Below the pieces are notes generated by a model. That model was given only the letters and a program-made list of their open reading frames with translations, did no database searches and was not told the origin of the DNA. The position numbers and the translations under genes are program-made. A stretch of 64,000 nt of DNA from Eunapius fragilis (taxonomy: Eukaryota; Porifera; Demospongiae; Spongillida; Spongillidae): assembly GCA_963681505.1 (NCBI GenBank), contig OY811980.1, forward strand, positions 8,003,118-8,067,117, written 5' to 3'. Below, one piece after another: positions 35,666-47,791 of this stretch; position 1 is the first letter of the stretch, and every line of letters begins with the position of its first letter.

Positions 35666-38600
35666 TTAGATGAATTGGATGCAGTGAGGACAATACCACT
35701 TCTTCCTTCGTACACGTTTAACAAGTGCAACACATTCTCCATGCATCCAACATAAGCATCGATCACACTGGATCCACCATCCATCATCACAGCATTCCAG
35801 TTCCAAACACACAGCACAATGCCAAACTAAGTGAAATATTAGTGAAATTTGGAACTAATAATTAAAGATCTCACAAACCTTCTGTTTTGTATTCTGCAAC
35901 AAACTGATTCACAAAATCTATGCATGCATAAAGACAATTCAGTTATAAATCAAACGCTTTATTTTTTTCTCGGTTATACCTTCAGAATTCAGAGTTAAAA
36001 TGAAGCCGTCTTGATGGTGATCTACATTGCCTTGTTGTGGTGACTGAAAGTGATCTCTTTCTACTTGGCGAATGGGATACTGTAACCTCCCTAAATGCAT
36101 GAATACATGTGTTACACTACTACATGCCATTGTTTGTGTCGTGCATGCGCATTTACCTAAGTTGTTTAATGCAGGTGGAAGGGCTCAGTATAGCATTTGG
36201 AGATTTAGCTTGACACAAGTTCTCACCTTCAAAGTAACACATAGTAACACATAGTAATGATAAATATTCAGATCCATACGTACATAACTGGCCTGGAGCT
36301 GGTGACATTACATGTGGACACTACAAAGAAATCATTAAAGTTTAAAATATTAAGTTATATGCTTTTCAGTCCTACCAATTGTGTTGTCACTGGTTTCCAG
36401 ACTAATTGGTTGAGACATGTCCTCACTAATTGCTTGAGGCCTGTCCACATTGGGTTCAGGCATATATGTAGCTAGGGGTTCAAAATAAAAACAAAAATGT
36501 GGGGTAAATACGTTCTTCAACCTGCATGCCAGCAAGCACACACAAAATCCTGATTTGAAAAGCTTTATTGTCATGGTCCTATATATAAATGCTTAATTTT
36601 AATTTTTATTAAATTTATAATTTAATAACTACAAGTACATGCAGTGTTCTATATATAATTCAAACATGTTATCATGATAATAAGAATTAAAATTATTGTT
36701 TTATAATTATTATCATGCAACTGCATCTTTACCCGTAATTGCAAAACAAAAACCACAGAACTTACAAGCATGTGGGTCAGCAACATAAGAGTCATCATCA
36801 TCCTCATACAGGGGCGTATTTAAGGCGGGGGAATATTTAATGTTGGGATTCCTGATACAGCATGCTAAAATATTGCAATTAAATATACATGCACATGTGA
36901 ATACGTTACCTTTACTTCATACATGCAGTGAGCGAATGTAAGTTTCCAAAATCCATCTGTAACCCATAACCTTCCACATCCTATTTAAAAAGTTATGTAA
37001 TGTAGTGTTGGAGTGGTGTCAAAAGGGTACATGCACTGAGGTACCTCTGTCCTTGCATTGTAAAGTGCACACTGATGATGGGTGTGGATAAAGTGTCTCC
37101 CAACGAACAGACTCAATCATCTCCATGCAAGCATCCATATCGCTGTCAAGTCGAAAACAATAGTCCAGCTTATCAATCCTTCTGAACTCCGCTTCAACTT
37201 CTCCTTTCCAAAAAGCAGCTACCACGATTTTTGGATTCAATTCTACAGGGTGTCCCACAATCAAGGAAAGGTTGATAAAAATTCAATACATGCGTGTGAC
37301 ATGTAATTGTATTAGTGAGGATTGATTATTAATAACAGGTTAGAATAGGAAGAATGCTGATCATATTAATAATCATTTGATAGAAAAAAGTTAAAATTAC
37401 TAAAGTGATAACTCTGCGGTAGAATAGGATAATTGAAATTTGTAAACATTAGTAATTATGACTTGAATATGGGTGATCACTTTTTAAATAAATTCTTCCA
37501 CGATTAAAATTAAACATCAATTAACTTAAACTTTACATGCTTTTTATTCACTAACTAGCGTGTCCCCGTGAAAAATCACGGGCTGATTATCCGTCTCGCT
37601 TTTATTCGTCTCGCTATTCATTTGCCAGATGAACAGTTGGTCTACCTCCTAGCTCCTCTTTTTTTACCGGCTGTTTTACCAAATGTTGCATATATACGGT
37701 TACTACGCAACCTCTATAACATGCCCGCGCAATTTCAGATAGTAACTACATGTTCTCGGCCTGTACGATGAGACTTGAGAGTGAACCACAATAGCGTTGC
37801 ATTTATTGTTTCGGCACTTATGCAGTTCCCCGGCCCCACTTTGAATTCAAGAAATATTGAAAAAAAAAATTAGATATAAAATGTGAAGTGGAAACCAGCT
37901 GTCATTGCGACCGCTGTTTGTGTGGGAGGTGGTCGTTTCTATTGGTAGCTAGGTACGCGTACATACCTAGCAACCAATAGGCGCTAGGCCGAGTATATAA
38001 ATGAGTTACGCGGACGTACGTACGTACGGACGTACGTACGTCCGTTGGAAATTATAGTATTAGATTTTTTTACTGCTGCATAAGTTATATACAACAATGA
38101 TCATTAGTACATTTCAAATTTTTATTACTACCGTTGTCAGGTATGATGTGAAAGGCATCATTGTATGACTCGGCAAATCCTTGGAAAGAAACCCAGCTGT
38201 GATTTCTATAAATATGGAAACAAATGCATTAATAAATGTGCTAGAAGCAGTTGAATAAAACTTACGCAAGGCTGGCTAATTTAGGCTGCACTGTAAGTCC
38301 AAAAATTTTCTTTCGAAAAATACCCCATCAGTGACTTCTATGGCGTCCCGTTCAGTTTCATAAAAGCGAAACCCCGTGCTTGTCTTGTTGCCATACTGTG
38401 CGTAGTTGTACAATAAGCCACACTCTTGACATCGTAGGGAAATTTTTGTGGCAACGAGAACTCCCGAACAGCGATAGTACATAACATTGGTTGTGTGATA
38501 AGACACAAGACGTCGTTGACACGTTATGCACTCGCGCGTAGGTGGAGCAAAAAGCAACGCACTTGATGTATTCAGTGCGAGCTCCAGTTCACTGGTCACA

Positions 38601-38684
38601 TTCAAACGCTCTTGATTTAACATCATACGTATTGCTTCAATATCCGTTTCAGAAGCTTCGACCGGCTTTATCGCATCGATCCCT
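35666..38684 (-). CDS. KDZ-associated cysteine-cluster protein with PHD finger (5' end uncertain)
   Basis: Exons in transcript order: about 38280-38684, 38132-38205, 37045-37242, 36923-36980, 36766-36851, 36376-36471, 35980-36090, 35879-35917, 35666-35826. Phases agree across all junctions except the first, where only a weak GTGCAG donor avoids a stop. The N-terminal part has CITCQRRL and, about 30 residues on, LRCQECGLLYNY, resembling the CxC5 cluster found beside KDZ transposases. Next comes FQGFAESYND, and then CGRLWVTDGFWKLTFAHCM, which resembles the CxC6 cluster. An acidic EDDDDSY linker follows, and the protein ends in a PHD finger: CAVC, then CCDDGWWIQCDRCLCWMHGEC, then WYCPHC, stop at 35666-35668. 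PHD fingers usually bind histone tails. No transposase catalytic core is seen, so this may be a host gene or a transposon-derived one. Confidence 0.6.
37880..38060. repeat. Short GTACGTACGTACG-type repeat
   Basis: Around 38005-38045 the plus strand reads ACGTACGTACGTACGGACG, a self-complementary tetranucleotide repeat inside an intron of the PHD-finger gene. An inverted pair, GGTAGCTAGGTACGCGTA, lies just before it. Confidence 0.5.
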
Positions 38685-39729
38685 TAAAAACTTCAACTTC
38701 TGATGCTCAGTTAGGGACTCTGGCATACGTTGGATGGCTATAAACAGCGGCAGCACAAATTAATAATCAGCCCCGGATCCAGGATTTGGCTAGGGGGGGG
38801 GGGGGGGTCGGTTTTACGGGAGGAGCGGCACATTGACAATGAATGCATGCGAAGCCAGGGGCGGATACGGGGGGCGCTGCTTGCCGTACGATGATTTATA
38901 TCCTCGTTTGTGTGCGCGTGCGTGATAGTGCGTGGGGGGCGGAGCGGGGTGGGGGGGGGGGGTGGCAATTGGTCCCAGAGGGCGGCATTTCATATGAATG
39001 TGGAGAGGGCGGCCGCCCCCCCCCCCCCCCCCCCCCCCCCTCCCCCCAAGCCTATGCTGAGCACAATCCTAGCTCCATAGTGCGCAATCAACCACGTGAA
39101 CTTCACGTTCTCATCAGGCTTTTCATAGAGTGACTGCTACATTGCCCGAGCTCAACACTGGCAAACTGCTGATACCCTGCCTTCACTGCGGCAATATCCA
39201 TCTTGTTACTGACGCTACGCTGGGCTAGATCATCGAGATCGGGAAGTAACTGCCGAGACCTGTAATTCGACTCAAGTCCCCAGGCCGGCGTGTGAAACAA
39301 AAATGTTCACAAAAAATGTATTACTGAAATGTCCTTCGCAAATCGTGCTGCATATGATTTAAACGACAATCTGAAATAAGTACGTACCAAAACCAAGCAT
39401 AAGCCCATACTTCTCCATTGTAAACGAGCACCAATATGGCGGACTAATTAGAAGATGAATGCTATTAAGTCACGCGATGAAAGAGCTCTATTCTAGTCTC
39501 TGCTACATATACAGAACCACACTTGTATATATTGATACTTGCCTTCGAAAGGCTATAGCTATCCTCCCTCCTCGTGTGAAGGCCGCTTTGTTTCACCCTT
39601 GGGCTCATTTTATATTTCGTACGAATGGTTCGTTGCATGAGTCCCTCCCTTTGTTAACGGTTTACTTAATTACTAGACCTTCTGTAGTAGCTAGCTCAGA
39701 GGAGTGCCGCCATGCATGGACTTTCTTAC

Positions 39730-39780
39730 ACGATCTAAGGATCGCAAGCAGCTGGAGTAGGAAGCCGACCACAACCAGTA
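39730..39780 (-). pseudogene. Orphan copy of the G2 signal-peptide exon
   Basis: Closely matches the first exon of G2 (13971-14022), including the run [11 protein letters not shown] and a GTAAGA donor, but the start codon region is changed so that ATG is lost. No Ig exon follows it downstream; the next coding sequence is the PHD-finger gene. It marks the edge of the duplicated segment. Confidence 0.7.
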
Positions 39781-39803
39781 TTTGTGGGCGGGGTGCAATC
39801 ACG

Positions 39804-39834
<31 letters not shown>

Positions 39835-40822
39835 CGGGTGCTCAAGGTCACCTGCGTAGTTGAGCTAGCCGAGTAGCCCGTGTGTTAATTAAACCTAAGG
39901 TCCTGTGTATCCACTGACTTTTTTTTTTCTCTGAAAGCAGGATGGCTATTTGCTGATATTGCGCCAGTCAGCTATATACAAGTTCAACCCATCTTTTATG
40001 TATTATTTATGAACTGATACCTCAGTTAATGAATAAGCGTGACGTAAGCAATTTTGGTATTACTGACACTAACACTCATCTGAGCGTACAAATAGCGATT
40101 AACAAGTGACTAAGATTGCAAAATCGATAATGCCCCTCCATCTTTGGTGCCCTTCGTGGGGTTGGCCCCTCCCTTCAGTGAGCACTTGGGGCGTCTGTGG
40201 GCTTATTATTTCTGGTGTAACAATGGGCTATTTCATTCAATGGCAGTACAGGGGTACTGATGGATAAAAGTTACGTTATTAACGGTGGTTAGCTTTGATA
40301 TTCGTAATATCCAGGGGAATTTATTAACTGTCCGGGGTGATTAATTGTATGGTCATCAGTACCCCTGCACGGTATTAAATGGAATAGCCCAATGAGTGGC
40401 CGCCTGCCAGTCCTATAAGTATAACTGTACATGTGTATTGCGTATAGACAACCTATAATTAATTTTATACGCTCGTCCAATAAGTGGCCAGTTTTTGATG
40501 ATTAATGAAAACGCAGCGCTAGTGATAGTACCGCTGCTTCATTAATCATCAAAAACAAACTGCCCAGTTTTGGATTGATAACTCTCGGCGCACGTCCGGA
40601 TTGTCCCGCATAACTGCTGCTATAGTTCGCATGTTCACTATAGCGCATGCGCATCGACAGGCCGCCAAGAACCGGGCTCGGGGCAAATTTGGCCCCTATG
40701 AATTAATAATATATTTTAATACTGTATATGTTCATGCTATGTTGTTTGCCATTTGTATTATGTACAAAGCAAATTTAAAAAAAAGAACATAAACATAAAC
40801 ATACAGTACGCATAAATCATCA

Positions 40823-41068
40823 ATTGTAGGGAGTGCCGACAGCAGCCTTGCGCGCTTTTTTGTTTGCGAAGGTTTCTATTATTTCATTAAACTCTAGTTG
40901 CTTCGCCAACTCTGTCTCGACAGCCAATGTTCCTAGCATCTGACACATAGTTGATCGGAGATAGTTCTTTATTCTTTTTAGAACACTAAAAGATTCAGCT
41001 ACTGTAACCGGACCCTGATTATCACGAATCTCATCAATCTCATGAAATCGTTTTAAAAACGCTGTCAC
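40823..41068 (-). pseudogene. hAT transposase C-terminal fragment
   Basis: An open stretch of 81 residues containing SFSVLKRIKNYLRSTM and, further on, LEFNEIIETFANKKARK. This matches the C-terminal dimerisation region typical of hAT transposases and ZMYM-like relatives. The catalytic part is absent, and I find no inverted ends around it. Only this tail remains, so it is not functional as a transposase. Confidence 0.6.
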
Positions 41069-41739
41069 TTAACATCAAATCCACGTTGTTTTAGCGTATT
41101 CTGCCCTTTGGCCCCTTCAGCACGCATTGGCTTTTCCCTTCTTTTCTGGGCGCCTGATTTGTGATGGTAGCCGCTTGTTAAATAGAAAGTGTAAACCAAG
41201 ACGCTGATTGGCTACAACGGTCTGGGCCCCCAAACTAATTAGTAACTGAGCCATTGATTATCGACCAAGCCTAATAAAGGGCGTGGCTCTAAAGGCCATT
41301 GAAGGGGTTTTGCCCTCCCCCCCCCCCTCCCCCCCCCCCCCTCCCCCTCTCATTGGGGCTGCGCATCGACATCGACATCGAAGGGACTGAACTAGCTGCA
41401 CCCGCGGGACCCCACCGGATTTTTTTCTTGTTGCTATACAGAGGAAACTATCATCACGTGATTTAACGACTCGTATCCACACTCACATATATGAGCATAC
41501 TAAACTATGTTGGTGTACCAGTTTGTTAACCTTCCTCATTGTCATGCCACGAGAGGCGTAATGTCACAAATGGGAAGGTGCTATGCATCAGGAGGTTTGC
41601 AAAAAGGTCTGTTCCATGGCTTCTCTATGACTGCTTACATAATATATCTGTATAATAATAGTTATTATCATTCTTATATCAGTAGAAGACGGAATATGTA
41701 TATGTTAATTTCCTCCTAAAATACAACTAGCAGGCTTGA

Positions 41740-44700
41740 TCACATATCAATGTAATCTGCAACAGCTTCATGACAGAACACGTACTGCTCCTGCAAATGG
41801 TAAGTGGAAGATAAACTCCATATAGTTGGTAGATGTAAATTACTTACTGCTGTAGCAATAAAGTTCTGACGATGATTTCGTGAGGACTTGATGAACTGGA
41901 AGAAGTCCACCACATGTTCTGTCGTAAGTCTCTCCATCATGGCATGGATGGTGATGAAGGTACCAGTACGACCCATGCCATCACTGAAGGAGAAGGTTAT
42001 CAATTATACTAATGGTATAGTGATCTAAGTTAATAATTCAGGGGTGCAAGGGTTAAAACTACTCACTTGCACACAACAGTTGTGACTTTGTTTCCTGTCT
42101 GCATTTGAGCTTTGAGCACTGCCTTGTTCATCTTAATAACAGGACCAGTGGATGAAGGCCTGCCATTATCAGGCCATCCAGTGTAGTAAAACAGGTGTAT
42201 GGTGCTACTCTGAGTTGTAACCTAGAAGGAAGAGGTGTGGCTAAAGTGAAGGTGCCTTATGTCAAGGAACAGATACAAATGTTACCTCTTCTTTCAGTTC
42301 CAGTCTGTACACTGTAATACCATCCTTTGCTAAGCTGTCAGGATTTCCTGTCAGAGTGACTGCCATTTTCCCATACACCAGTGTCTCTCCTGGTCTCATA
42401 GGCCAGTACTGAACCACTCTGTCCTGTTAGTGAAGAGTAGCTGTCACATATGGACACAACCAACACACACAAATACAAGTACACACATTACCTCATCCAG
42501 ACGACACAACATGACAATGGTCATACTCTTGAACTCCCACACCATCCTCCAGAAGTCTTCCACTGTGTTCACAAGAGGGGCTTGGGCAGCTATGTAGGCA
42601 TTGGGTCTCCCATTGTATCCCTATATGGAATGATGGATGTTGTATACCATGGAGATATACACATTGAATCATCACTGACATCTATACAGCTGGCATTGAT
42701 GTACTCTGATTCTTGTCTGGTACGTGCTCGATTGAGATTATCTGAGGGATGGGAATGTGAGGAGTGATGGGGTGAGGAGAGATAAGGGTGAGGAGAGATG
42801 GAGGTAGGAGTGATGGAGTGAGGAGTGATGGGATGAGGAGTGATGGGGTGAGGAGTGATGGGGTGAGGAGAGATGGAGGTGAGAGTGATGGGGTGAGGAG
42901 TGATGGGGTGAGGAGTGATGGAGGTGAGGAGTGATTATGGTGAGAAGAGATGGAGGTGAGGAGTGATAGAGTAAGAAATTAGTGTGTGGTAATGGCAGCA
43001 TAGTTATGGACTTGGGTGAGGTTAGTTTTGGATTAGTGCAGAGATGGGACGGTTGTACTCACATGGTACGCGATCTTTGTAGCGATTCTTATTGTACTGT
43101 TGCTTGGCCTCAGAAACATCTCCATCTGTTGGTTTATAGCTAACTTTCTCCAGGAGCTGGGGGAGGGGCATATTGCCATTAACTACTAATGTGACTCCTA
43201 ATCTCAGTGGGGATATCCCTAGGGAATCCCCCTAGGGGATCATGCAATCATCACCTCAAACTGCTCTACAAATCCTGAATGTGTTGTCCCATGAGGTACT
43301 CTGTGCAGTTCATTGATCCTGGTGCGCAGCTCAGAGCCTTCCACGTGAGTGTCCCCACATGTGATCAATTCATTGAGGTCCTCAGGGGAAGGGCCATCAC
43401 CACACGTTGCTGTGTGATCAGTTCATTGAGGGCATTAAGGGGAGATGCAATGTAAATGAGGTAAGGAGGAGATGGGGGCACCACATACCTGCTGATTGGT
43501 TAGACCTGTCTGTTGGTAGTGTTGGTACTTCTACTTCATGTTCCTCAGTGCTGGTAGATAGGTTCTGATTAATGCTCACTGTCTGTACAGGAGGTGGTGT
43601 CCCTGTCTCGTCAATTACTGAATATTTAACCTGATCATTAGTTCCTGGCTGGGCTTGTTTGTTCTTCCTGAAGATGTGCACACATGAAGGATACAGCCAG
43701 CTGTAAGATGGGACAACTCACTAGCTAGATGGGACACTCACTAGCTAGATGGGACAGCTCACTAGCTAGATGGGACAGCTCACTAGCTAGATGGAACAGC
43801 TCACTAGCTAGATGGGACAGCTCACTAGCTAGATGGGACAGCTCACTAGCTAGATGGGACAGCTCACTAGCTAGATGGGACAGCTCACTAGCTAGATGGG
43901 ACAGCTCACTAGCTAGATGGGACAGCTCACTAGCTAGATGGGGCAGCTCACTAGCTAGATGGGGAGGCTCACAGGATAGATGGGACAGCTCACTAGCTAG
44001 ATGGAACAGCTCACTAGCTAGATGGGACAGCTCACTAGCTAGATGGGGAGGCTCACAGGATAGATGGGACAGCTCACTAGCTGGATGGAACAGCTCACTA
44101 GCTAGATGGAACAGCTCACTAGCTAGATGGGACAGCTCACTAGCTAGATGGGACAGCTCACTAGCTAGATGGGACAGCTCACTAGCTAGATGGGACAGCT
44201 CACTAGCTAGATGGGACAGCTCACTAGCTAGATGGGACAGCTCACTAGCTAGATGGGACAGCTCACTAGCTAGATGGGACAGCTCACTAGCTAGATGGGA
44301 CAACTCACTAGCTAGATGGGACAGCTCACTAGCTAGATGGGACAGCTCACTAGCTAGATGGGACAGCTCACTAGCTAGATGGGACAGCTCACTAGCTAGA
44401 TGGGACAGCTCACTAGCTAGATGGGACAGCTCACTAGCTAGATGGGACAGCTCACTAGCTAGATGGGACAGCTCACTAGCTAGATGGGACAGCTCACTAG
44501 CTAGATGGGACAACTCACTAGCTAGATGGGACAGCTCACTAGCTAGATGGGACAGCTCACTAGCTAGATGGGACAGCTCACAGGATAGATGGGACAGCTC
44601 ACTAGCTAGATGGGACAGCTCACTAGCTAGATGGGACAGCTCACTAGCTAGATGGGGCAGCTCACTAGCTAGATGGGACAGCTCACTAGCTAGATGGGAC

Positions 44701-47700
44701 AGCTCACTAGCTAGATGGGACAGCTCAATAGCTAGATGGGACAACTCACTAGCTAGATGGGACAACTCACTAGCTGGATGGGACAGCTCACTAGCTGGAT
44801 GGAACAGCTCACTAGCTAGATGGGACAGCTCACTAGCTAACCTGCTGCACGACTTGATCAGGAGAACACTGACAATGATGGCTACCATGACAACAACTGC
44901 TATCAATAACACCACCACTATGGGTATGATGCAGGTCATCATGTCACATGATGCAGCACCAGCAGGTGTTGGTGATGATGAGGCAGTTGCCATGGTAGTC
45001 ATTGGTGGTTGAGCTGGACAATAGATAAATATGGCCACCTTCATAACATGCTGATTATACATAGTCTCTTTGTTTACCTGTAGGCATAGCTGTCGTAGTG
45101 GTGGTTGCCCCAACACCAGCTGTGGTTCCAGCACTGACTGATACCACATAGGTCACCATTGGGTCCAGCCCAGTGATGAGGTATGTGGTGATGTCAGCAG
45201 TCAGGTTAGCTGTTCCTCCTCCTGTGGTCCCTCTGGCTCTACTGGTACTGGGTGTCCAGGTGACCAGGTAGTACCTCACAAACCCTCTGGCCTCAACTGG
45301 AGACAGAGGACTCCACCTCAGAAGGATGGTGCTTGCATTTATTGAGGTGACCACAACGTCCAGGGTGCCACTGGGAGCTGAAGAGTAAGAGCATGGGCAA
45401 AATGAGCCGTTTGATTTATATGTTTAATAGATATTTACCCAGCTCCTGAGAGAATAGAGTGAGAGTTTTGTTTTCACCTATCATGGTTCCAAATATTGCC
45501 CACACAGTTGCTATGTAGGGTACCCCTGCAGCTGAAGGAGATAGCAGATATATAGTCCATACCTTCCATCATACCAAACACATACCATAACTTTTTGTCA
45601 AGGTGTAGTTTTGCAATGTGGTAGTGCCCATCTCTATCAGGGTACCCTCTGAGTATGTTGTCATGGCAACAGTATAGTAGGAGATCTCATTACAGTTCAG
45701 TACAGGCACCTCCCACACTATCCTTAAAAGTTGTCCATATGACTGTAGACTGATTCCAGATACCACACCAGCTGTACAGAGGTGGGTCATGTGATTGTAT
45801 TAAAATACGACTGAGTATGCTTGAAACACACATTAAGGACCTTAGCTTGCTCCACAGAGGTACATAATAGTTATGACTTACTGTACAACATACATGGATG
45901 ACACATATGACTTACAAACTGAGAAGTTGACCACTCCAGTGGTAGCATAGGCCACTATGGGAACATCACCTGGAGCAGCCACTGATGCCTCACACCTGTA
46001 GACATAGCTACCTCCCACAGAGGACCCAGCTATGGTCAGCATGCTCACATTGGACCCTGCAGGGGTCACAGTCACATTTGTACCAGGAACCCCGGGATCT
46101 AGGGGAGTGAATGTTCCATTTTCCCCACTGATGCTTCTGGACCACCTGAAGACCAAAGAGGGAACAACTGACAGAGGTTTGGCAGCTGTACAGTTGAGCT
46201 GGAAGACTGCTTGCTGACAGGAAGTGCCACTGATAGAGGGACTAAGAGTTAGGGCTGAGGGAGAGAACCAGACATGGAGCATCCAGTACACATGGTATGG
46301 AGGACATACCAGTGACCACAACAGAGGCATTAGAAGGGGATGGTGTGTATTGGGTGAAGTATGGAGTGTACAGTGTCCCCACCAAGCACTGGTAGATAGT
46401 GTTATTGTCCTTTGAGCTCACGGTTGAGAAGCTGAGCATTGAGGTGTACACATATATGCCTCCTGAAATCTCAACAGATGAGGCATTGTTTGCACTTATG
46501 CGACCACTGTATGGTACCACACCATCTGGGCCTATCCACTGGAAGGACAGTGGCCTGTCTGTTAAAGATGGCAGACTGAAGGAGCAACTGTATTGAAGTA
46601 AGGCCCCCACAATGGCAGACTTGGGAATTACACCTGGAAATATGTTGCTCACTAAAGGAGAGAAAGAGACTGTTTCCAGGCAACTAGTCCCCAGTCCAAC
46701 TCCTCACCTGTGACATTGAAGGCATAGCTGGCAGTTCTACTAACTCCATTTGCACTGGCATTGCATACATACAGCCCTGCATATGACAGGACCACTGGAG
46801 ATGACAGTGTAAGTGGCCTTGATGTGGTACTGCCAGAGGTTGTTTGAGCTCCCACTGATCCAGCGGGGGGGTATGAGATCCATGTGACATTGACGGAGTT
46901 TGGTGTAGCCATGCAGGTCAAGACATATTGTGTTGTAGATCCTAACACAGCTGCAGATGGAGCTCCACTTGTGATGGATACTGTAATATTTGTCTGGGCA
47001 CTGGCTGTATGGAGAGATAGGGCATTACTAAATGACTCCTAGTTATATTGTGCATTGCGCTATCAGTATGCGGTAAGTTCTCTCTGCGTTCTAGGTTATA
47101 ATTAAGCCATTAATTGATGCGTCTATAATCTGTGTGCTAAGGTATTTAGTCCGTCAAGAAGGACTCCCAGAGGAATACTGCATGTTTCTGAAGATAACCA
47201 TAAAAATAGCAGGCATCAATAGTTTCACACGTAATTTTAAATACGTGGTCTGTAAAGCCTCTGGAAGTCTTATCTCCAGTCCGTATACCTAAGGTGCCTC
47301 CTAAGGCTCTGGTCTCTAAGAAAATGGTTTCTAGTCCAAAGTCTCTGCAGTTCTGGTCTTTAGTTCATACATACCGGTCCGGTTCCAATCAACTTTGTGC
47401 CCCCTGTAATAACTGCTCTGCATGCTACTGGTGTATTTTATCATGTGCCTTTTGGCTGCGTGTGCACAATGCGATCGTAGATCACACTAGACGAATATGA
47501 TTAAGCCTTTTACATGTATTAGGCCTTATCTTTACACGATACTAAAAACATTCAATTCACGCCTCTAGCACCTGGTCTTCTAATAGTTCTATAAACGGTC
47601 GGAACCAACAGCGCATAAGACAGACGACATCGAAGGTACCGTTTAAGCTGTATGTGTGTGTGTGTGGGGGGGGGGGGGGGGGGGTCCCTTATCAAGAACA

Positions 47701-47791
47701 AAGCTGCTGACTTACACGATCCAAAGATCACCAGCAGATGGAGTAGGAAGCAGACCACCACCATTTCTCTATTCGGTTCAGTTACGCGCAT
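41740..47791 (-). CDS. G5: RPTP-like receptor with a single atypical PTP domain (D2 only)
   Basis: Seventeen exons: 47716-47791, 46708-47004, 46310-46651, 45916-46254, 45586-45771, 45439-45531, 45078-45377, 44842-45013, 43489-43667, 43255-43409, 43063-43156, 42680-42741, 42492-42620, 42286-42423, 42067-42221, 41848-41983, 41740-41790. Sum 2904 bases, 967 codons plus stop. The signal peptide begins [19 protein letters not shown], as in G4. Three Ig and two FN3 domains, a membrane span and a juxtamembrane exon with ITIM-like VKYSVI are followed directly by the D2 entry exon. All D1 exons are missing, yet the join is in frame (phase 1). D2 has KNRY, WPDNGRP and VCNDGMGRTG. The tail is short, ending VADYIDM. 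The SEYINAS exon is 12 bases shorter than in G4. The gene looks intact, so a stable D1-less receptor is the simplest reading. Confidence 0.9.
42755..42972. repeat. 15-bp minisatellite in G5 intron
   Basis: GTGAGGAGTGATGGG-type units in the intron between the KNRY and SEYINAS exons, a shorter version of the G3 array. Confidence 0.8.
43700..44838. repeat. 21-bp minisatellite in G5 membrane/juxtamembrane intron
   Basis: About 54 units of GATGGGACAGCTCACTAGCTA, with occasional variants such as AGGATA for TAGCTA. The unit derives from the sequence just inside the donor; G3 has one unexpanded copy. Because 21 is a multiple of three, long frames of repeated LARWDSS or SHLASEL result; these are artefacts. 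Confidence 0.95.

Larger units (their letters stand above)
38685..41739. other. Intergenic region upstream of the PHD gene and downstream of G5
   Basis: Holds G- and C-runs at about 38793-38810, 39012-39050 and 39806-39834, and TIR-like GGGGCGGATACGGGGGGCG ends of a small transposon (38765-39055). It also has an orphan copy of a signal-peptide exon (39730-39780), a hAT fragment (40823-41068) and a short inverted repeat (about 40225-40395). The minus strand around 39103-39300 is open and could be a further 5' exon of the PHD gene; I could not place its junctions. From 39480 to 41739 it matches the region upstream of G2 and downstream of G3. Confidence 0.55.

Noticed and set aside
38793-39050. 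Long G and C runs as possible regulatory G-quadruplexes
   Set aside because: Homopolymers of this length are prone to sequencing error and are embedded in small transposon ends; function cannot be judged from sequence.
43725-45149. Open frames repeating SHLASEL (minus) and LARWDSS (plus)
   Set aside because: Produced by the 21-bp intronic minisatellite of G5. Only the membrane exon at the end of the minus frame is real.
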